DNA of 64,000 bases, taken from positions 1,664,297 to 1,728,296 of the forward strand of contig NZ_LN648875.1 of the NCBI RefSeq assembly GCF_000826185.2, read 5' to 3'. Source of the DNA: Microbacterium gorillae. GTDB lineage: Bacteria; Actinomycetota; Actinomycetes; Actinomycetales; Microbacteriaceae. Below the pieces are notes generated by a model. It searched no databases. It was not told where the DNA came from and was given only the letters and a program-made list of their open reading frames with translations. The position numbers and the translations under genes are program-made. This document shows positions 1 to 8,563 of this stretch, in pieces. Position 1 is the stretch's first letter, and the number at the start of each line of letters is the position of its first letter.

Positions 1-1091
1 AACGTGCGTCCGTCGCGGCCCACGCGCTCCTGGCGGAAGAACACCGGCCCGCGTGAGTCGACGGCGATGGCGATGGCGATCGGCACGGAGATGATCGCGA
101 TGACGAGCAGGGCGAGCGCGGAGACCACGACGTCCAGGGCGCGCTTGAGGGCGTACTGCGCGCCGTCGAAGGTGGGGATCTTGACCTGGATCAGCGGCAG
201 GCCGTCCACCGGGAGCAGGGAGATGCGGGGGCCGGCGACATCGGTCAGCCGGCTCGAGAGCACCAGCTGCGCGGCTGTTCCCTCCAGCTGCCAGCCGAGA
301 CGCTTGACGAAGTCGGGGTCATCGTGCGGCTGGCTCGCGACGATGATCGTGTCGGCGCTCAGCTGCGCGGCTGCGGTGGCGGCGCTCGCGATCGTGCCGA
401 GCACGGGGTAGCGGCGGCCGCGGACGACGATGGGCGCGGAGGAGGAATCCGTCAACGCGGTTCCGACGACCAGGTAGCCGAGCTGTCCGGTGCGCTCCAG
501 CGTGTCCAGCACGTACTCCACGTCGCTGCGGTCGCCGAGCACGATCGTGCGCGAGACGAAGTGGCCGAACTGGCGCTGGCGCACGAGCCACCGGCGCGAG
601 AGCCAGCGCCCGAGGAGCAGGGCGAGCGTTCCCAGGGGAAGGGTCAAGAGGATCTGCGCGCGCATTCCGCTCAGCTGCAGCAGGACGGCGAGGACGGCGA
701 GCGTGCCGAAGGCGGCACCCGTGGCGTGCAGCACGCGGCGGTACTCACCCGGCCCGGCGCCGAACAGGCTCGCATCGCGCGTGCGCAACGCAGCGAGGGC
801 GAAAACCCACGTGACCGCGACCGTGGCGTCGGTGAGCGGCCGACCGGCGGAGGACTCCAGCGCCGGTGCCAGGGCGTAGGGCGCGGCGACGGCCAGCACG
901 ATGAGCGTGGTGTCGATCACGCGCAGCCGCCAGCGGTATCGACGTTCCCACTGCCGTCGTCGGGTCAGCGTGGCCGTCGCGCGAGGCGAGGTCGCCGGTA
1001 GTGCGATGAGCGCCGGTCGTGGGGTTCGGCGCACCGAAGTACGTCGAGGCCTCACGCGCGCGACGGTCGCCGTGTCGTGCGCCGCAGTCAT
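1..1091 (-). CDS. Polyprenyl-phosphate sugar phosphotransferase, 3' part outside window
   Basis: Membrane enzyme that starts exopolysaccharide or cell-surface glycan synthesis by moving a sugar-1-phosphate from a nucleotide sugar to undecaprenyl phosphate. 363 residues are visible. An Arg-rich cytoplasmic tail (about 1-55) is followed by several hydrophobic segments (about 60-150), then a Rossmann-like soluble part with VLGDRSDVEYVLD. The end of the visible part carries the family hallmark: a transmembrane stretch KRALDVVVSALALLVIA, then DSRGPVFFRQERVGRDGR, which opens the bacterial sugar transferase catalytic domain. The catalytic residues and C-terminus lie beyond position 1. The start is the ATG at 1091-1089, preceded by AAGGTGACGAAAAT. 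The family is clear; the sugar cannot be told. Confidence 0.88.
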   Translation of the reverse strand, partial: MTAAHDTATVARVRPRRTSVRRTPRPALIALPATSPRATATLTRRRQWERRYRWRLRVIDTTLIVLAVAAPYALAPALESSAGRPLTDATVAVTWVFALAALRTRDASLFGAGPGEYRRVLHATGAAFGTLAVLAVLLQLSGMRAQILLTLPLGTLALLLGRWLSRRWLVRQRQFGHFVSRTIVLGDRSDVEYVLDTLERTGQLGYLVVGTALTDSSSAPIVVRGRRYPVLGTIASAATAAAQLSADTIIVASQPHDDPDFVKRLGWQLEGTAAQLVLSSRLTDVAGPRISLLPVDGLPLIQVKIPTFDGAQYALKRALDVVVSALALLVIAIISVPIAIAIAVDSRGPVFFRQERVGRDGRT

Positions 1092-1409
1092 ATTTTCGTC
1101 ACCTTGTCCTCACGGAGCATCGCCGATACCGATTCCCCATGAACATCCCCGCTCGTCCCTCGGCGAACGCCGAAGGACCTGCCCCCAGGCGCGTCCGTTC
1201 ACACGGGCACGCCTGTCTCCGGACCCCCATCCAGTGACTTCTCCGCGGCTGCGGAAGAGCATGAAGTGACTCTAATACTTCACACAGTCCAATGGAAGTA
1301 CAATTCAATACTGCATCGCGTCCAAAATTAGGATCGACGCGCCGAGGAGTCGACATCGGTCTTCGCGGCCCTCGATCGCTGCGACGTAGGATCGCGGAGA
1401 GGGAGCGTG
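1092..1409. other. Divergent intergenic region upstream of sugar transferase and iclR-type gene
   Basis: About 320 bases with no convincing gene. It must hold the promoters of the leftward sugar transferase and the rightward IclR regulator. Positions 1262-1325 are AT-richer than the surroundings and contain an imperfect inverted arrangement, TGGAAGTACAATTCAA (about 1294-1309), close to the TGGAA-N-TTCCA half-sites bound by some IclR proteins. The operator reading is inference. Confidence 0.4.
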
Positions 1410-2213
1410 ATGCCGAACTCCGTAGCGGGCGAATCGATCATCCAGCGCGTCGCGCGCGTGCTCGCCGCCTTCGACGCGGACAGCACCGGGCTCACGATCG
1501 CCGAGATCTCCCGACGTGCCGATCTGCCCGAGTCCACCGCGCGGCGCATGGTCGGTGAGCTGATCGACGAGGGCATTCTGGCGCGGCAGGACGCCCGACT
1601 CGTCGGCATCGGTCACCGCCTGTGGGCTCAGGTCTCGCGAACGTCGCCGACCCTGAAGCTCCGCGACGCGGCGATCGGGTACATGGATGACATCCAGACG
1701 GTCGTCGGCCATCACACGACGCTCAGCGTGCTGGACGGAGACGAAGCGCTGTACATCGAGCGCCTCGGCTCACGGAACTCCACGACGTCGATCGCGAATG
1801 TCGCGTCGCGGTTGCCGTGGCACACCGTCTCCGCCGGCTGGGTGCTGGTGGCGAACGACGATCGGAGCGAGGAGGAGCGTCGACTGCGTCGACGTCTGAT
1901 CGCGCACACGGACGCCACCATCACCGATCCGGCGGTGCTGCGCGCGAAGCTGGCGGACGTGCGCCGGACGGGGTACGCCGTGTGTGCCGCGATGAGCGTG
2001 CCGGCCTCCACCGGCATCTCCGTCCCGGTCCGCGGGGGCACGGGGGAGGTGGTGGCGGCTCTCGGCGTCATCGTGCCGGTCGCCGAGAATCGCGTGCCGT
2101 CCGCTCTGCCGCTGCTGATGGCCGCCTCCCGCGGCATCTCCCGCGCTCTGGGGTGGGCCGGTGGATCGGAGGCGCCGGGCCACTGGCGTTCGTCGCATCC
2201 GATGAGCTCCTGA
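1410..2213 (+). CDS. IclR family transcriptional regulator
   Basis: 267 aa. The N-terminal winged helix-turn-helix (about residues 8-65) contains LTIAEISRRADLPESTARR. The C-terminal IclR effector-binding domain (about 80-255) has VVGHHTTLSVLDGDEALYIE and the conserved SVPASTGISVPVR segment. IclR proteins commonly control adjacent catabolic operons and bind a small aromatic or carboxylic effector. The next gene downstream starts the flavoprotein operon on the same strand, so this is the likely local regulator. Start chosen at ATG 1410 after GGAGAGGGAG; a GTG three bases earlier is also possible. Confidence 0.9.
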   Translation: MPNSVAGESIIQRVARVLAAFDADSTGLTIAEISRRADLPESTARRMVGELIDEGILARQDARLVGIGHRLWAQVSRTSPTLKLRDAAIGYMDDIQTVVGHHTTLSVLDGDEALYIERLGSRNSTTSIANVASRLPWHTVSAGWVLVANDDRSEEERRLRRRLIAHTDATITDPAVLRAKLADVRRTGYAVCAAMSVPASTGISVPVRGGTGEVVAALGVIVPVAENRVPSALPLLMAASRGISRALGWAGGSEAPGHWRSSHPMSS

Positions 2214-2230
2214 GCCGGTGACGCGCCGGT

Positions 2231-2251
2231 AACCGCCATTCAATGGCGGTT
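2231..2251. terminator. 9-bp perfect inverted repeat between iclR-type gene and flavoprotein operon
   Basis: AACCGCCAT / ATGGCGGTT with a TCA loop, followed by TTCGCTT. It lies 17 bases after the regulator stop and about 115 bases before the operon start. It can act as a terminator of the regulator gene. Because it is symmetric and close to the operon promoter region, it could instead be an operator. Confidence 0.5.
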
Positions 2252-2367
2252 TCGCTTGTCGCGCCCGGCGGCCGGTCTGAGGGTGGACGAGTGCCTGACG
2301 GCACCGGTTCCGATCACAGCCGATCGAAGCCCCTCCGCGACGCAGCGGCAGACAGGAAGGCCAGCAC

Positions 2368-4035
2368 ATGCGAATCCTCACAGGCGAAGAGCGATCCCGG
2401 TACGACGTCGTCGTGGTCGGGTCCGGCGCGGGAGCCCTCACCGCCGCGGCGACCGCGGCGGCGGAGGGACGGACGGTCCTGGTGCTGGAGAAGTCATCGC
2501 TGCTCGGGGGCACCTCTGCGGTGTCCGGCGGCATGCTCTGGATCGTCGATAACCACTACGCCCAGGCCGCCGGACGCACTGACTCCATCGAGGAGGGCCG
2601 GCGCTACGTCGAGTCCGTCGCCCGCGGCCGTGGCCGCAGCGAACTGCTGCACGCAGCCCTGGAGCACGGGAGCCAGATGCTGCGTTACGTCGAGAGCGCG
2701 CTCGGGGTGCGCTTCATCCTGCTCGATGACTTCCCGGACTATCGCCAGGACCTCCCCGGTGCCGCCACGGGTGGACGAACCGTCGAACCGCAGCTGTTCA
2801 ACCAGCGCGCCGCCCTCGGCGAGCTCGCCGACCACGTCCGCTCGGACGGCCGCGCGCCCTACACGATGGCAGAGTACGAGGACTGGGGTGCCTTCACGAA
2901 CTTCCCGTGGGCCGAGCTCGCCGCGCGCACCGAAGCCGGCGAGACCGCCAAGGGCCACGCGCTCGTGTCGATGCTGATCACCGCGGGCGTCCGCGCCGGC
3001 GTCACGTTCGCCGTCGATGCCCGGGTCACCGCTCTGCTGGGCGACGCGTCGGGAGTGCACGGCGTCCGACTTGAGGACGGCGCCGAGATCGAAGCGTCCA
3101 CCGGGGTGGTCATCGCCTCCGGCGGCTTCGAGTGGGACAAGGCGCTCGCGGACTCCCTCCTCGCCTCCCGGCTGTACACGATGTGCTCGCCGCCGTCGAA
3201 CACCGGGGACGGCCTGCGGATGGCGCAGCGGATCGGTTCCATGACCCGCGGCACCCGCGAAGCGTGGTGGGCGCCGATGTCGATCACCGGCACGCTCCGC
3301 GACGGCGAGAGTGTCGGTTCGCTGCTGCGCTTCGAGCGGCAGGGGCCCGGCTCGATCATGGTCAATCGCCACGGAGTCCGCTTCGCGAACGAGGCGCAGA
3401 ACTACAACGACCTGGCTCGCTGCCTGCAGTCGTGGGACTCACCCAACAACCAGACGTTGAACACCCCGGCGCACGTGGTCTTCGATCAGGCATACCTGCG
3501 CTCGTACGGCATCCTTGACCACCGCGCCGGTCAGCCCACCCCGGACTACCTCATCGAGGCACCGACGCTGGGCGAGCTGGCCGTCAGGATCGGCGTTCCC
3601 GCGGATGCCCTCGAAGCCACCGTCGCCCGCTTCAACGAGAACGCGCGGGCGGGCGTGGACCCGGACTTCGGCCGCGGCGAGTCCGCGTACGACCGGTACT
3701 GGGGCGACGCGGCGAACGCCTGGCCGAACCCGTCGCTCGGTCCGCTGACGGAGGGTCCGTTCTACGCGATGGAGGTCGTCAACGGCGCCTTCGGCACCAA
3801 TGGTGGTGTCGCGACGGACGGTCAGGCGCGCGTGCTGACCGTGGACGGTGAGCCGATCCCCGGCCTGTACGCCGCCGGCAACGTGTCCGAGAACGCCTAC
3901 GCCGCCGGATACCCCGGAGCCGGCGCCACGCTCGGCCCGATCATGACGATGGGCTTCGTGGCCGGCTGCGGTCTCGCCGGCGTCAAGCCCGGTCCGACCG
4001 CCGAGCGCGCGGCCTCTGCGGAGGTTCCGGCATGA
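2368..4035 (+). CDS. FAD-dependent oxidoreductase (FAD_binding_2 / ketosteroid dehydrogenase-like)
   Basis: 555 aa. The N-terminal dinucleotide fold has VVVVGSGAGALTAAATAAAEG and the acidic end LEKSSLLGGTSAVSGG, the fumarate-reductase/3-ketosteroid dehydrogenase pattern. The C-terminal FAD contact and active-site region is AYAAGYPGAGATLGP, like the YPG-G-TLG motif of 3-ketosteroid delta-1-dehydrogenases. The family removes or adds hydrogens next to a carbonyl on ring compounds or enoates. No signal peptide. RBS AGGAAGG precedes ATG. The stop overlaps the next start (ATGA), so it heads a coupled operon with a Dabb protein, transporter, second flavoprotein and SDR. Exact substrate not inferable. 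Confidence 0.86.
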   Translation: MRILTGEERSRYDVVVVGSGAGALTAAATAAAEGRTVLVLEKSSLLGGTSAVSGGMLWIVDNHYAQAAGRTDSIEEGRRYVESVARGRGRSELLHAALEHGSQMLRYVESALGVRFILLDDFPDYRQDLPGAATGGRTVEPQLFNQRAALGELADHVRSDGRAPYTMAEYEDWGAFTNFPWAELAARTEAGETAKGHALVSMLITAGVRAGVTFAVDARVTALLGDASGVHGVRLEDGAEIEASTGVVIASGGFEWDKALADSLLASRLYTMCSPPSNTGDGLRMAQRIGSMTRGTREAWWAPMSITGTLRDGESVGSLLRFERQGPGSIMVNRHGVRFANEAQNYNDLARCLQSWDSPNNQTLNTPAHVVFDQAYLRSYGILDHRAGQPTPDYLIEAPTLGELAVRIGVPADALEATVARFNENARAGVDPDFGRGESAYDRYWGDAANAWPNPSLGPLTEGPFYAMEVVNGAFGTNGGVATDGQARVLTVDGEPIPGLYAAGNVSENAYAAGYPGAGATLGPIMTMGFVAGCGLAGVKPGPTAERAASAEVPA

Positions 4036-4325
4036 TCCGCCACGTCGTGATGTTCACGTTCCGTCCGGACTTCCCGGCCGACCAGCGCGCCGCCTGGGAG
4101 GCGGGCCTGAACCGGATGCGCGGCAACATCCCCGGGATGCTCAGCATCACCCACGGTGCTGACGTCGTGCGCGCGGAGCGCTCCTGCGATTACGCCATCG
4201 TCGCCGACTTCGAGACGCTCGCCGACATCGAGGTCTACAACACCCACCCGCTGCACGAGCCGCTCAAGGCCTATTCCTTTCCCAACAGCAGGTCCATCAC
4301 CTCGGTCGATTTCGTCCTCGACTGA
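4032..4325 (+). CDS. Dabb (stress-responsive A/B barrel) domain protein
   Basis: 97 aa, one complete dimeric ferredoxin-like barrel. The N-terminal strand IRHVVMFTFRPDF, the middle YAIVADFETLADIEVYNTHP and the C-terminal SRSITSVDFVLD are typical of the family. Family members are small enzymes or binding proteins, including cyclases and lactone or polyketide-like acting barrels. It is translationally coupled to the flavoprotein before it (ATGA overlap) and lies 18 bases from the transporter after it, so it probably acts on an intermediate of the same pathway. Role inferred from context only. Confidence 0.85.
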   Translation: MIRHVVMFTFRPDFPADQRAAWEAGLNRMRGNIPGMLSITHGADVVRAERSCDYAIVADFETLADIEVYNTHPLHEPLKAYSFPNSRSITSVDFVLD

Positions 4326-4343
4326 CCCATCCAGGAGAACACC

Positions 4344-5702
4344 ATGACTTATCAGGACAACGTCGTCCCTGCCGTCGCTCCACCGCGGCCGGTCGAACCG
4401 CGCAAGACACCCGGCAAGGCCGCCCTCGCGTCGTTCCTCGGCGGCACGCTGGAGTACTACGACTTCTTCATCTACGGCACGGCGGCGGCGCTGGTCTTCC
4501 CGTCGCTGTTCTTCCCCGGCGACAACCCCACTGCGGGCCTGGTCGCCGCGTTCGCCACCTTCGGTGTGGCCTACGTCGCTCGTCCTCTCGGCGGCATGGT
4601 GATGGGCCACTTCGGTGACCGCATCGGCCGCAAGCGCGTGCTGCAGTTCACGATCGTGCTGATGGGGCTGGCGAGCCTCTCGATCGGCCTCTTGCCCACA
4701 TACGCGGCGATCGGCATCTTCGCGCCGATCCTGCTGACCCTCGCGCGGCTCGTGCAGGGCTTCTCCGCCGGGGCGGAGTCCGCGGGCGCTTCCTCGCTGA
4801 CGCTGGAGCACTCCCCGCAGGACAAGCGGGGCTTGTTCACCTCGTCCGTGATGATGGGGTACGCCGGCGGCATGGTGCTGTCCACGCTGGTGTTCATCCC
4901 GATCACCGCACTGCCGGAGGATGCCCTGCTGAGCTGGGGATGGCGGGTGCCGTTCCTGCTCTCGATCGTCGTGCTGGCGTTGGCGTACTGGGTGCGTCGC
5001 CACCTGGACGAGACGCCCGTGTTCGAGGAGGCCAAGGAGGAGGGCGAGCTGAAGAAGGTTCCCCTCCGCGACGTCCTGCGTTTCCAGGCTCTCGATGTGG
5101 TGCGCGTGCTGTTCATGTCGATCTTCTCGGTGATGCAGACGATCTTCACGGTGTTCGGACTGTCCTACGCCACCGAGGAGGCCGGCTTCGGGCGCGCCGA
5201 GATCCTCACGGTCAACGCGATCGCGATCGGCCTGTCGATGATCACGATGCCGCTGCTGGCGAGCCTGTCCGACAAGATCGGTCGCAAGCCCGTGATCGGC
5301 ACCGCGATGCTCGGCTGTCTGCTGACGCTGCCGGTCTACTTCCTGGCGCTCGGCACCGGGAACATCGTTCTGGTCTTCCTCGCCGCGCTGCTGTTCATGA
5401 CGGTGCTGTACTCGGGCTTCAACGGACTGTGGCCGGGATTCTTCGCCGAGCAGTTCGCGACCCCGATCCGCTACAGCGGCATGGCTCTGGGTAACCAGCT
5501 GGGTCTGCTGGTCGCCGGGTTCGGTCCGATGATCGGCGGACTGCTGCTGGGTACGGGCGAGTTCGGCTGGGTGCCGGTCGCGATCTTCGGCGGCGTGTGC
5601 GCCGCCCTGGGCCTGATCGCCCTGCTGTCCTCGCGGGAGACCGCTCACACACCGATCGAGCAGCTCGGCGAGCCGTACTGGCGCAAGGTCGGCCGGCGCT
5701 GA
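4344..5702 (+). CDS. MFS transporter, metabolite:H+ symporter (MHS) type
   Basis: 452 aa, about 12 transmembrane helices. The first helix EYYDFFIYGTAAALVFPSLF and the loop 2-3 signature GHFGDRIGRKRVL are those of the MHS branch (shikimate, alpha-ketoglutarate, proline/betaine and related organic acid carriers). A second copy of the motif, LSDKIGRKPVIG, sits in the C-terminal half. RBS AGGAG lies 7 bases before ATG. Its place between two catabolic flavoproteins suggests uptake of the carboxylate that the operon degrades. Confidence 0.88.
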   Translation: MTYQDNVVPAVAPPRPVEPRKTPGKAALASFLGGTLEYYDFFIYGTAAALVFPSLFFPGDNPTAGLVAAFATFGVAYVARPLGGMVMGHFGDRIGRKRVLQFTIVLMGLASLSIGLLPTYAAIGIFAPILLTLARLVQGFSAGAESAGASSLTLEHSPQDKRGLFTSSVMMGYAGGMVLSTLVFIPITALPEDALLSWGWRVPFLLSIVVLALAYWVRRHLDETPVFEEAKEEGELKKVPLRDVLRFQALDVVRVLFMSIFSVMQTIFTVFGLSYATEEAGFGRAEILTVNAIAIGLSMITMPLLASLSDKIGRKPVIGTAMLGCLLTLPVYFLALGTGNIVLVFLAALLFMTVLYSGFNGLWPGFFAEQFATPIRYSGMALGNQLGLLVAGFGPMIGGLLLGTGEFGWVPVAIFGGVCAALGLIALLSSRETAHTPIEQLGEPYWRKVGRR

Positions 5703-5711
5703 CGCAGACGT

Positions 5712-5734
5712 CCCCGCCCGCAGTGCGGGCGGGG
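5712..5734. terminator. GC hairpin between transporter and second flavoprotein
   Basis: CCCCGCCCG-CAGTG-CGGGCGGGG, a perfect 9-bp stem in the 51-base gap, with no T-run after it. It may be a partial terminator, an RNA-processing site or a stabiliser that sets different levels for the two halves of the operon. Confidence 0.55.
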
Positions 5735-5753
5735 CGATGACAAGGAGAAACAC

Positions 5754-7469
5754 GTGAAAGACATCCAGTGCGACGTGCTCGTGATGGGTTCCGGGGTCGC
5801 CGGAATGGCCGCGGCGCTGAAGGCGGCGGCTCAGGGCCTGAGCGTCATCGTGGCCGAGAAGGAGCCGTACTTCGGCGGCACCACCGCGATCTCCGCGGGG
5901 TGGGCGTGGGTGCCCGGCAACAAGGCCGGGGTCGCCGCGGGTGACACTCGTACGGAGCAGCTGGCGTACCTGAAGGCGCTCGCTCCGGACACGTTCAACG
6001 AGCGCGGGGTCACCGAGTTCCTGGACACCGTGCCGGAGGCGCTGGAGTTCTTCGAGACGGAGACCGCGGTCGAATTCGACTACCCCGAGAAGGCTCCGGA
6101 CTACCAGATGGATCTGCCCGGAGCGAAGCTCGGCGGGCGTGCCATCCTGCCGCGGGACACCGATGCGCGGATCCTCGGTGAGCACCGCCTGTTGATGCAG
6201 CCGTACATGTCCTCCTACACGGTCTTCGGTTACATGCCCCAGGTCGGCAACGACATCCAGCAGTTCTTCCGGGTGAACCAGTCGCTCGGTGCGTTCACCT
6301 ACGTCGCCCGGAAGCTCCTGCGCACGTGGTTCGACGCGGCGCGATACCAGCGTCCGGTGCTGCGCTCGAACGGCAACGCCCTGATGACCCTGATGGTCCG
6401 CAGTGCCCTGGACGCCGGGATCCGGCTGTGGCCGGGCACCGCGGTCGCCGAGCTGACGCAGGACCCGGACGGCACCGTGACGGGTGCGCGCCTGACCGGC
6501 AAGCACGCCGGGACGGTGAAGGCCCGCCTGGGCGTGATCCTCGCCGGCGGCGGCTTCTCCGGCGACGCGGAACTGCGCAAGCGGTACTTCTCCCACGACC
6601 GCAACGGCGGTCAGCACTTCACCCCGACGGTCGGTCACGGCGGGGACCCGGCGCGGCTGGCGATGAAGGCCGGGGGGACCATCGATGACTCGGTGTTCTC
6701 GGTCGGGTCATGGGCGCCGGTGACGGTGTTCAAGCACCTGAAGGGCGGCGCGCAGCGGCTGTTCCCGCACCTGCGGGCGATCGGACTGCCGGGCCTCATC
6801 GCCGTCGACCGGCACGGCGAGCGGTTCGGCAACGAGGCGCTGAGCTATCACGACTTCGGTGGCCGGATGATCGAGCACAACAAGGACGAGAAGGACACCT
6901 TGGGCTGGGTCGTCGCGGACGCGAAGACGATGCACAAATACGGCATCGGGTACGCGAAGCCGTGGCCCATGCCGCGCGACTACTTCTACCGCACGGGGTA
7001 CCTCGTCAAGGGGCGGACGCTCGCCGAGCTCGCCGAGAAGATGGGCGTGGACGCGTCCGGACTCGAGCGCACGGTGCGCGAGTTCAACGTCGACGCCGTC
7101 CGCGGTGAGGACACGAAGTTCGGCCGCGGTTCGACGGAGTACAACCACTTCCGTGGGGACATCAAGCACAAGCCGAACCCGAACCTCGCACCGCTGGATC
7201 GAGGTCCGTTCTACGCCGCCAAGATCCAGATGGGTGACCTCGGCACGTTCGCCGGCATCGCGGTGGACGACCGCGGGCGCGTCACCGATGCCGACGGGAA
7301 GCCGATCCCCGGACTCGTGGCCGCCGGTGCCGCCGCGGTGAGCGTGTTCGGCGGCGGGTACCCCGGGTACGGTTCGCACATCGGTCCGGCCATCGTGTTC
7401 GGTTACCGAGCCGGACGGGACATCGCGGCGTTGGCCGCGGAACGCGGAGTGGAGAAGGTCGAAGCATGA
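5754..7469 (+). CDS. Second FAD-dependent oxidoreductase of the operon
   Basis: 571 aa, FAD_binding_2 family. N-terminal CDVLVMGSGVAGMAAALKAA with AEKEPYFGGTTAISAGWAWV; C-terminal VFGGGYPGYGSHIGPA. It is related to, but clearly different from, the first flavoprotein of the operon, so the pathway probably contains two separate dehydrogenation or reduction steps on a ring or enone. GTG start 8 bases after AAGGAG. Its stop overlaps the start of the SDR (ATGA). No signal peptide or heme motif is visible, which argues against a periplasmic fumarate-reductase type. Confidence 0.86.
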   Translation: MKDIQCDVLVMGSGVAGMAAALKAAAQGLSVIVAEKEPYFGGTTAISAGWAWVPGNKAGVAAGDTRTEQLAYLKALAPDTFNERGVTEFLDTVPEALEFFETETAVEFDYPEKAPDYQMDLPGAKLGGRAILPRDTDARILGEHRLLMQPYMSSYTVFGYMPQVGNDIQQFFRVNQSLGAFTYVARKLLRTWFDAARYQRPVLRSNGNALMTLMVRSALDAGIRLWPGTAVAELTQDPDGTVTGARLTGKHAGTVKARLGVILAGGGFSGDAELRKRYFSHDRNGGQHFTPTVGHGGDPARLAMKAGGTIDDSVFSVGSWAPVTVFKHLKGGAQRLFPHLRAIGLPGLIAVDRHGERFGNEALSYHDFGGRMIEHNKDEKDTLGWVVADAKTMHKYGIGYAKPWPMPRDYFYRTGYLVKGRTLAELAEKMGVDASGLERTVREFNVDAVRGEDTKFGRGSTEYNHFRGDIKHKPNPNLAPLDRGPFYAAKIQMGDLGTFAGIAVDDRGRVTDADGKPIPGLVAAGAAAVSVFGGGYPGYGSHIGPAIVFGYRAGRDIAALAAERGVEKVEA

Positions 7470-8218
7470 CGAACGGACGTGTCGCAGGGAAGGTCGCGCT
7501 GATCACGGGCGGCGCTCGCGGGATGGGGGAATCGCACGCGCGGGCTCTCGTCGCCGAGGGCGCGAACGTCGTCATCGCCGACCTGCTCGAGGATGAGGGT
7601 CGCGCGCTCGCGGCCGAACTGGGGGAGGGGCGGGCACTGTTCGTGCCCCTCGACGTCACCGACGAGGAGTCCTGGAACGCCGCCGTGGCGGCGACCGTGG
7701 ACGCCTTTGGGAAGCTCGACGTGCTGATCAACAACGCCGGGATCTTCACGCGCGGGTCGGTCGTGGATGCGTCCGTGTCCGATTTCCGGAAGACCATCGA
7801 CATCGACCTGACCGGGGTGTTCATCGGCATGCACGCCGCCGCGGCCGCGCTGGAGGCGTCCGGCAACGCGTCGGTGATCAACATCTCTTCGATCGCGGGC
7901 CTGGTCGGCTTCAAGAACCGCGCCGCTTACGCCGCCGCCAAGTGGGGCGTGCAGGGGCTGACCAAGACGAGCGCGATGGACCTCGGCCCGCTCGGCATCC
8001 GGGTGAACTCGATCCACCCGGGCTCCGTGCGGACCCCCCTGACGGCCGGCCTGAAGCGCGGCTTCGGCCAGATCCCGCTCGGCCGCGACGCCGACTCCGC
8101 CGAGATCTCCGCCCTCGTGGTGTACCTCGCCTCGGACGAGTCCCGCTTCGTCACCGGCGCCGCCATCGCCATCGACGGTGGTGAGACCGCCGGCAACAAC
8201 CTCCGCGAAGACGCCTGA
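7466..8218 (+). CDS. Short-chain dehydrogenase/reductase (SDR)
   Basis: 250 aa, classical SDR length. Cofactor motif TGGARGMG near residue 13, followed by an acidic residue in VVIADL that favours NAD(H). NNAG is present in VLINNAGIF, the catalytic Ser is in NISSIAG, and the YxxxK pair is in AAYAAAKWG. The C-terminus AIAIDGGETAG is typical. It probably oxidises an alcohol made in the same pathway or reduces the ketone. Last gene of the operon; it ends before a convergent hairpin. Confidence 0.9.
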   Translation: MTNGRVAGKVALITGGARGMGESHARALVAEGANVVIADLLEDEGRALAAELGEGRALFVPLDVTDEESWNAAVAATVDAFGKLDVLINNAGIFTRGSVVDASVSDFRKTIDIDLTGVFIGMHAAAAALEASGNASVINISSIAGLVGFKNRAAYAAAKWGVQGLTKTSAMDLGPLGIRVNSIHPGSVRTPLTAGLKRGFGQIPLGRDADSAEISALVVYLASDESRFVTGAAIAIDGGETAGNNLREDA

Positions 8219-8275
8219 GTCCCGGCGTGGATGCCGGCCGGTCGTTGACCCCGCGGCATCCGCGCTCGCGGTCGT

Positions 8276-8302
8276 GGCGCTCGCGGTCAGCGAGCGAGCG
8301 CC
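8276..8302. terminator. Convergent hairpin between SDR and FtsK-module operon
   Basis: GGCGCTCGC / GCGAGCGCC, 9-bp stem with a 9-base loop, between the + strand SDR stop and the - strand stop at 8312. It can serve both directions. No clear T-run. Confidence 0.5.
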
Positions 8303-8311
8303 GAATCGGAC

Positions 8312-8563
8312 TCAGCGACGTCCGAGGGAAGCGGCGTAGGTCCGGGCGGCATCCGCGGCTGCGCGGGCGGCGTCCTCGATGGCTGTCCAGGCGCCCATCG
8401 CCGCGGTCATCTCCGAGATCGCCCCGCCGGCCTCCGGGACGTGTCCGACGGCGAGCCGCGCGGCGCGAAGAGCGGCGACCGCGCCGGTGCGGTCAGCGCT
8501 GAGCGCCGTCGCCGAGGCCGCAAGGGCATCGACGTCCGCGGACAATCGGGTCAGGTCACTCAT
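8312..8563 (-). CDS. Small Ala-rich helical protein, last gene of FtsK-module operon
   Basis: 83 aa, MSDLTRLSADVD..., almost entirely predicted helix and rich in Ala. Length and composition resemble WXG100/ESAT-6-like proteins, but only a GAW near residue 58 is seen, not a true WxG turn. Its ATG overlaps the stop of the preceding gene (ATGA). No signal peptide. The family is not recognised; the context with an FtsK/SpoIIIE ATPase suggests a secreted partner or structural component. Confidence 0.68.
   Translation of the reverse strand: MSDLTRLSADVDALAASATALSADRTGAVAALRAARLAVGHVPEAGGAISEMTAAMGAWTAIEDAARAAADAARTYAASLGRR

Noticed and set aside
3897..6638. Very long open frame (913 codons) on the minus strand opposite the flavoprotein operon
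   Set aside because: It runs antisense to three clear genes, is built of Arg/Gly/His/Gln-rich low-complexity text, and has no domain. It is a GC-bias shadow.
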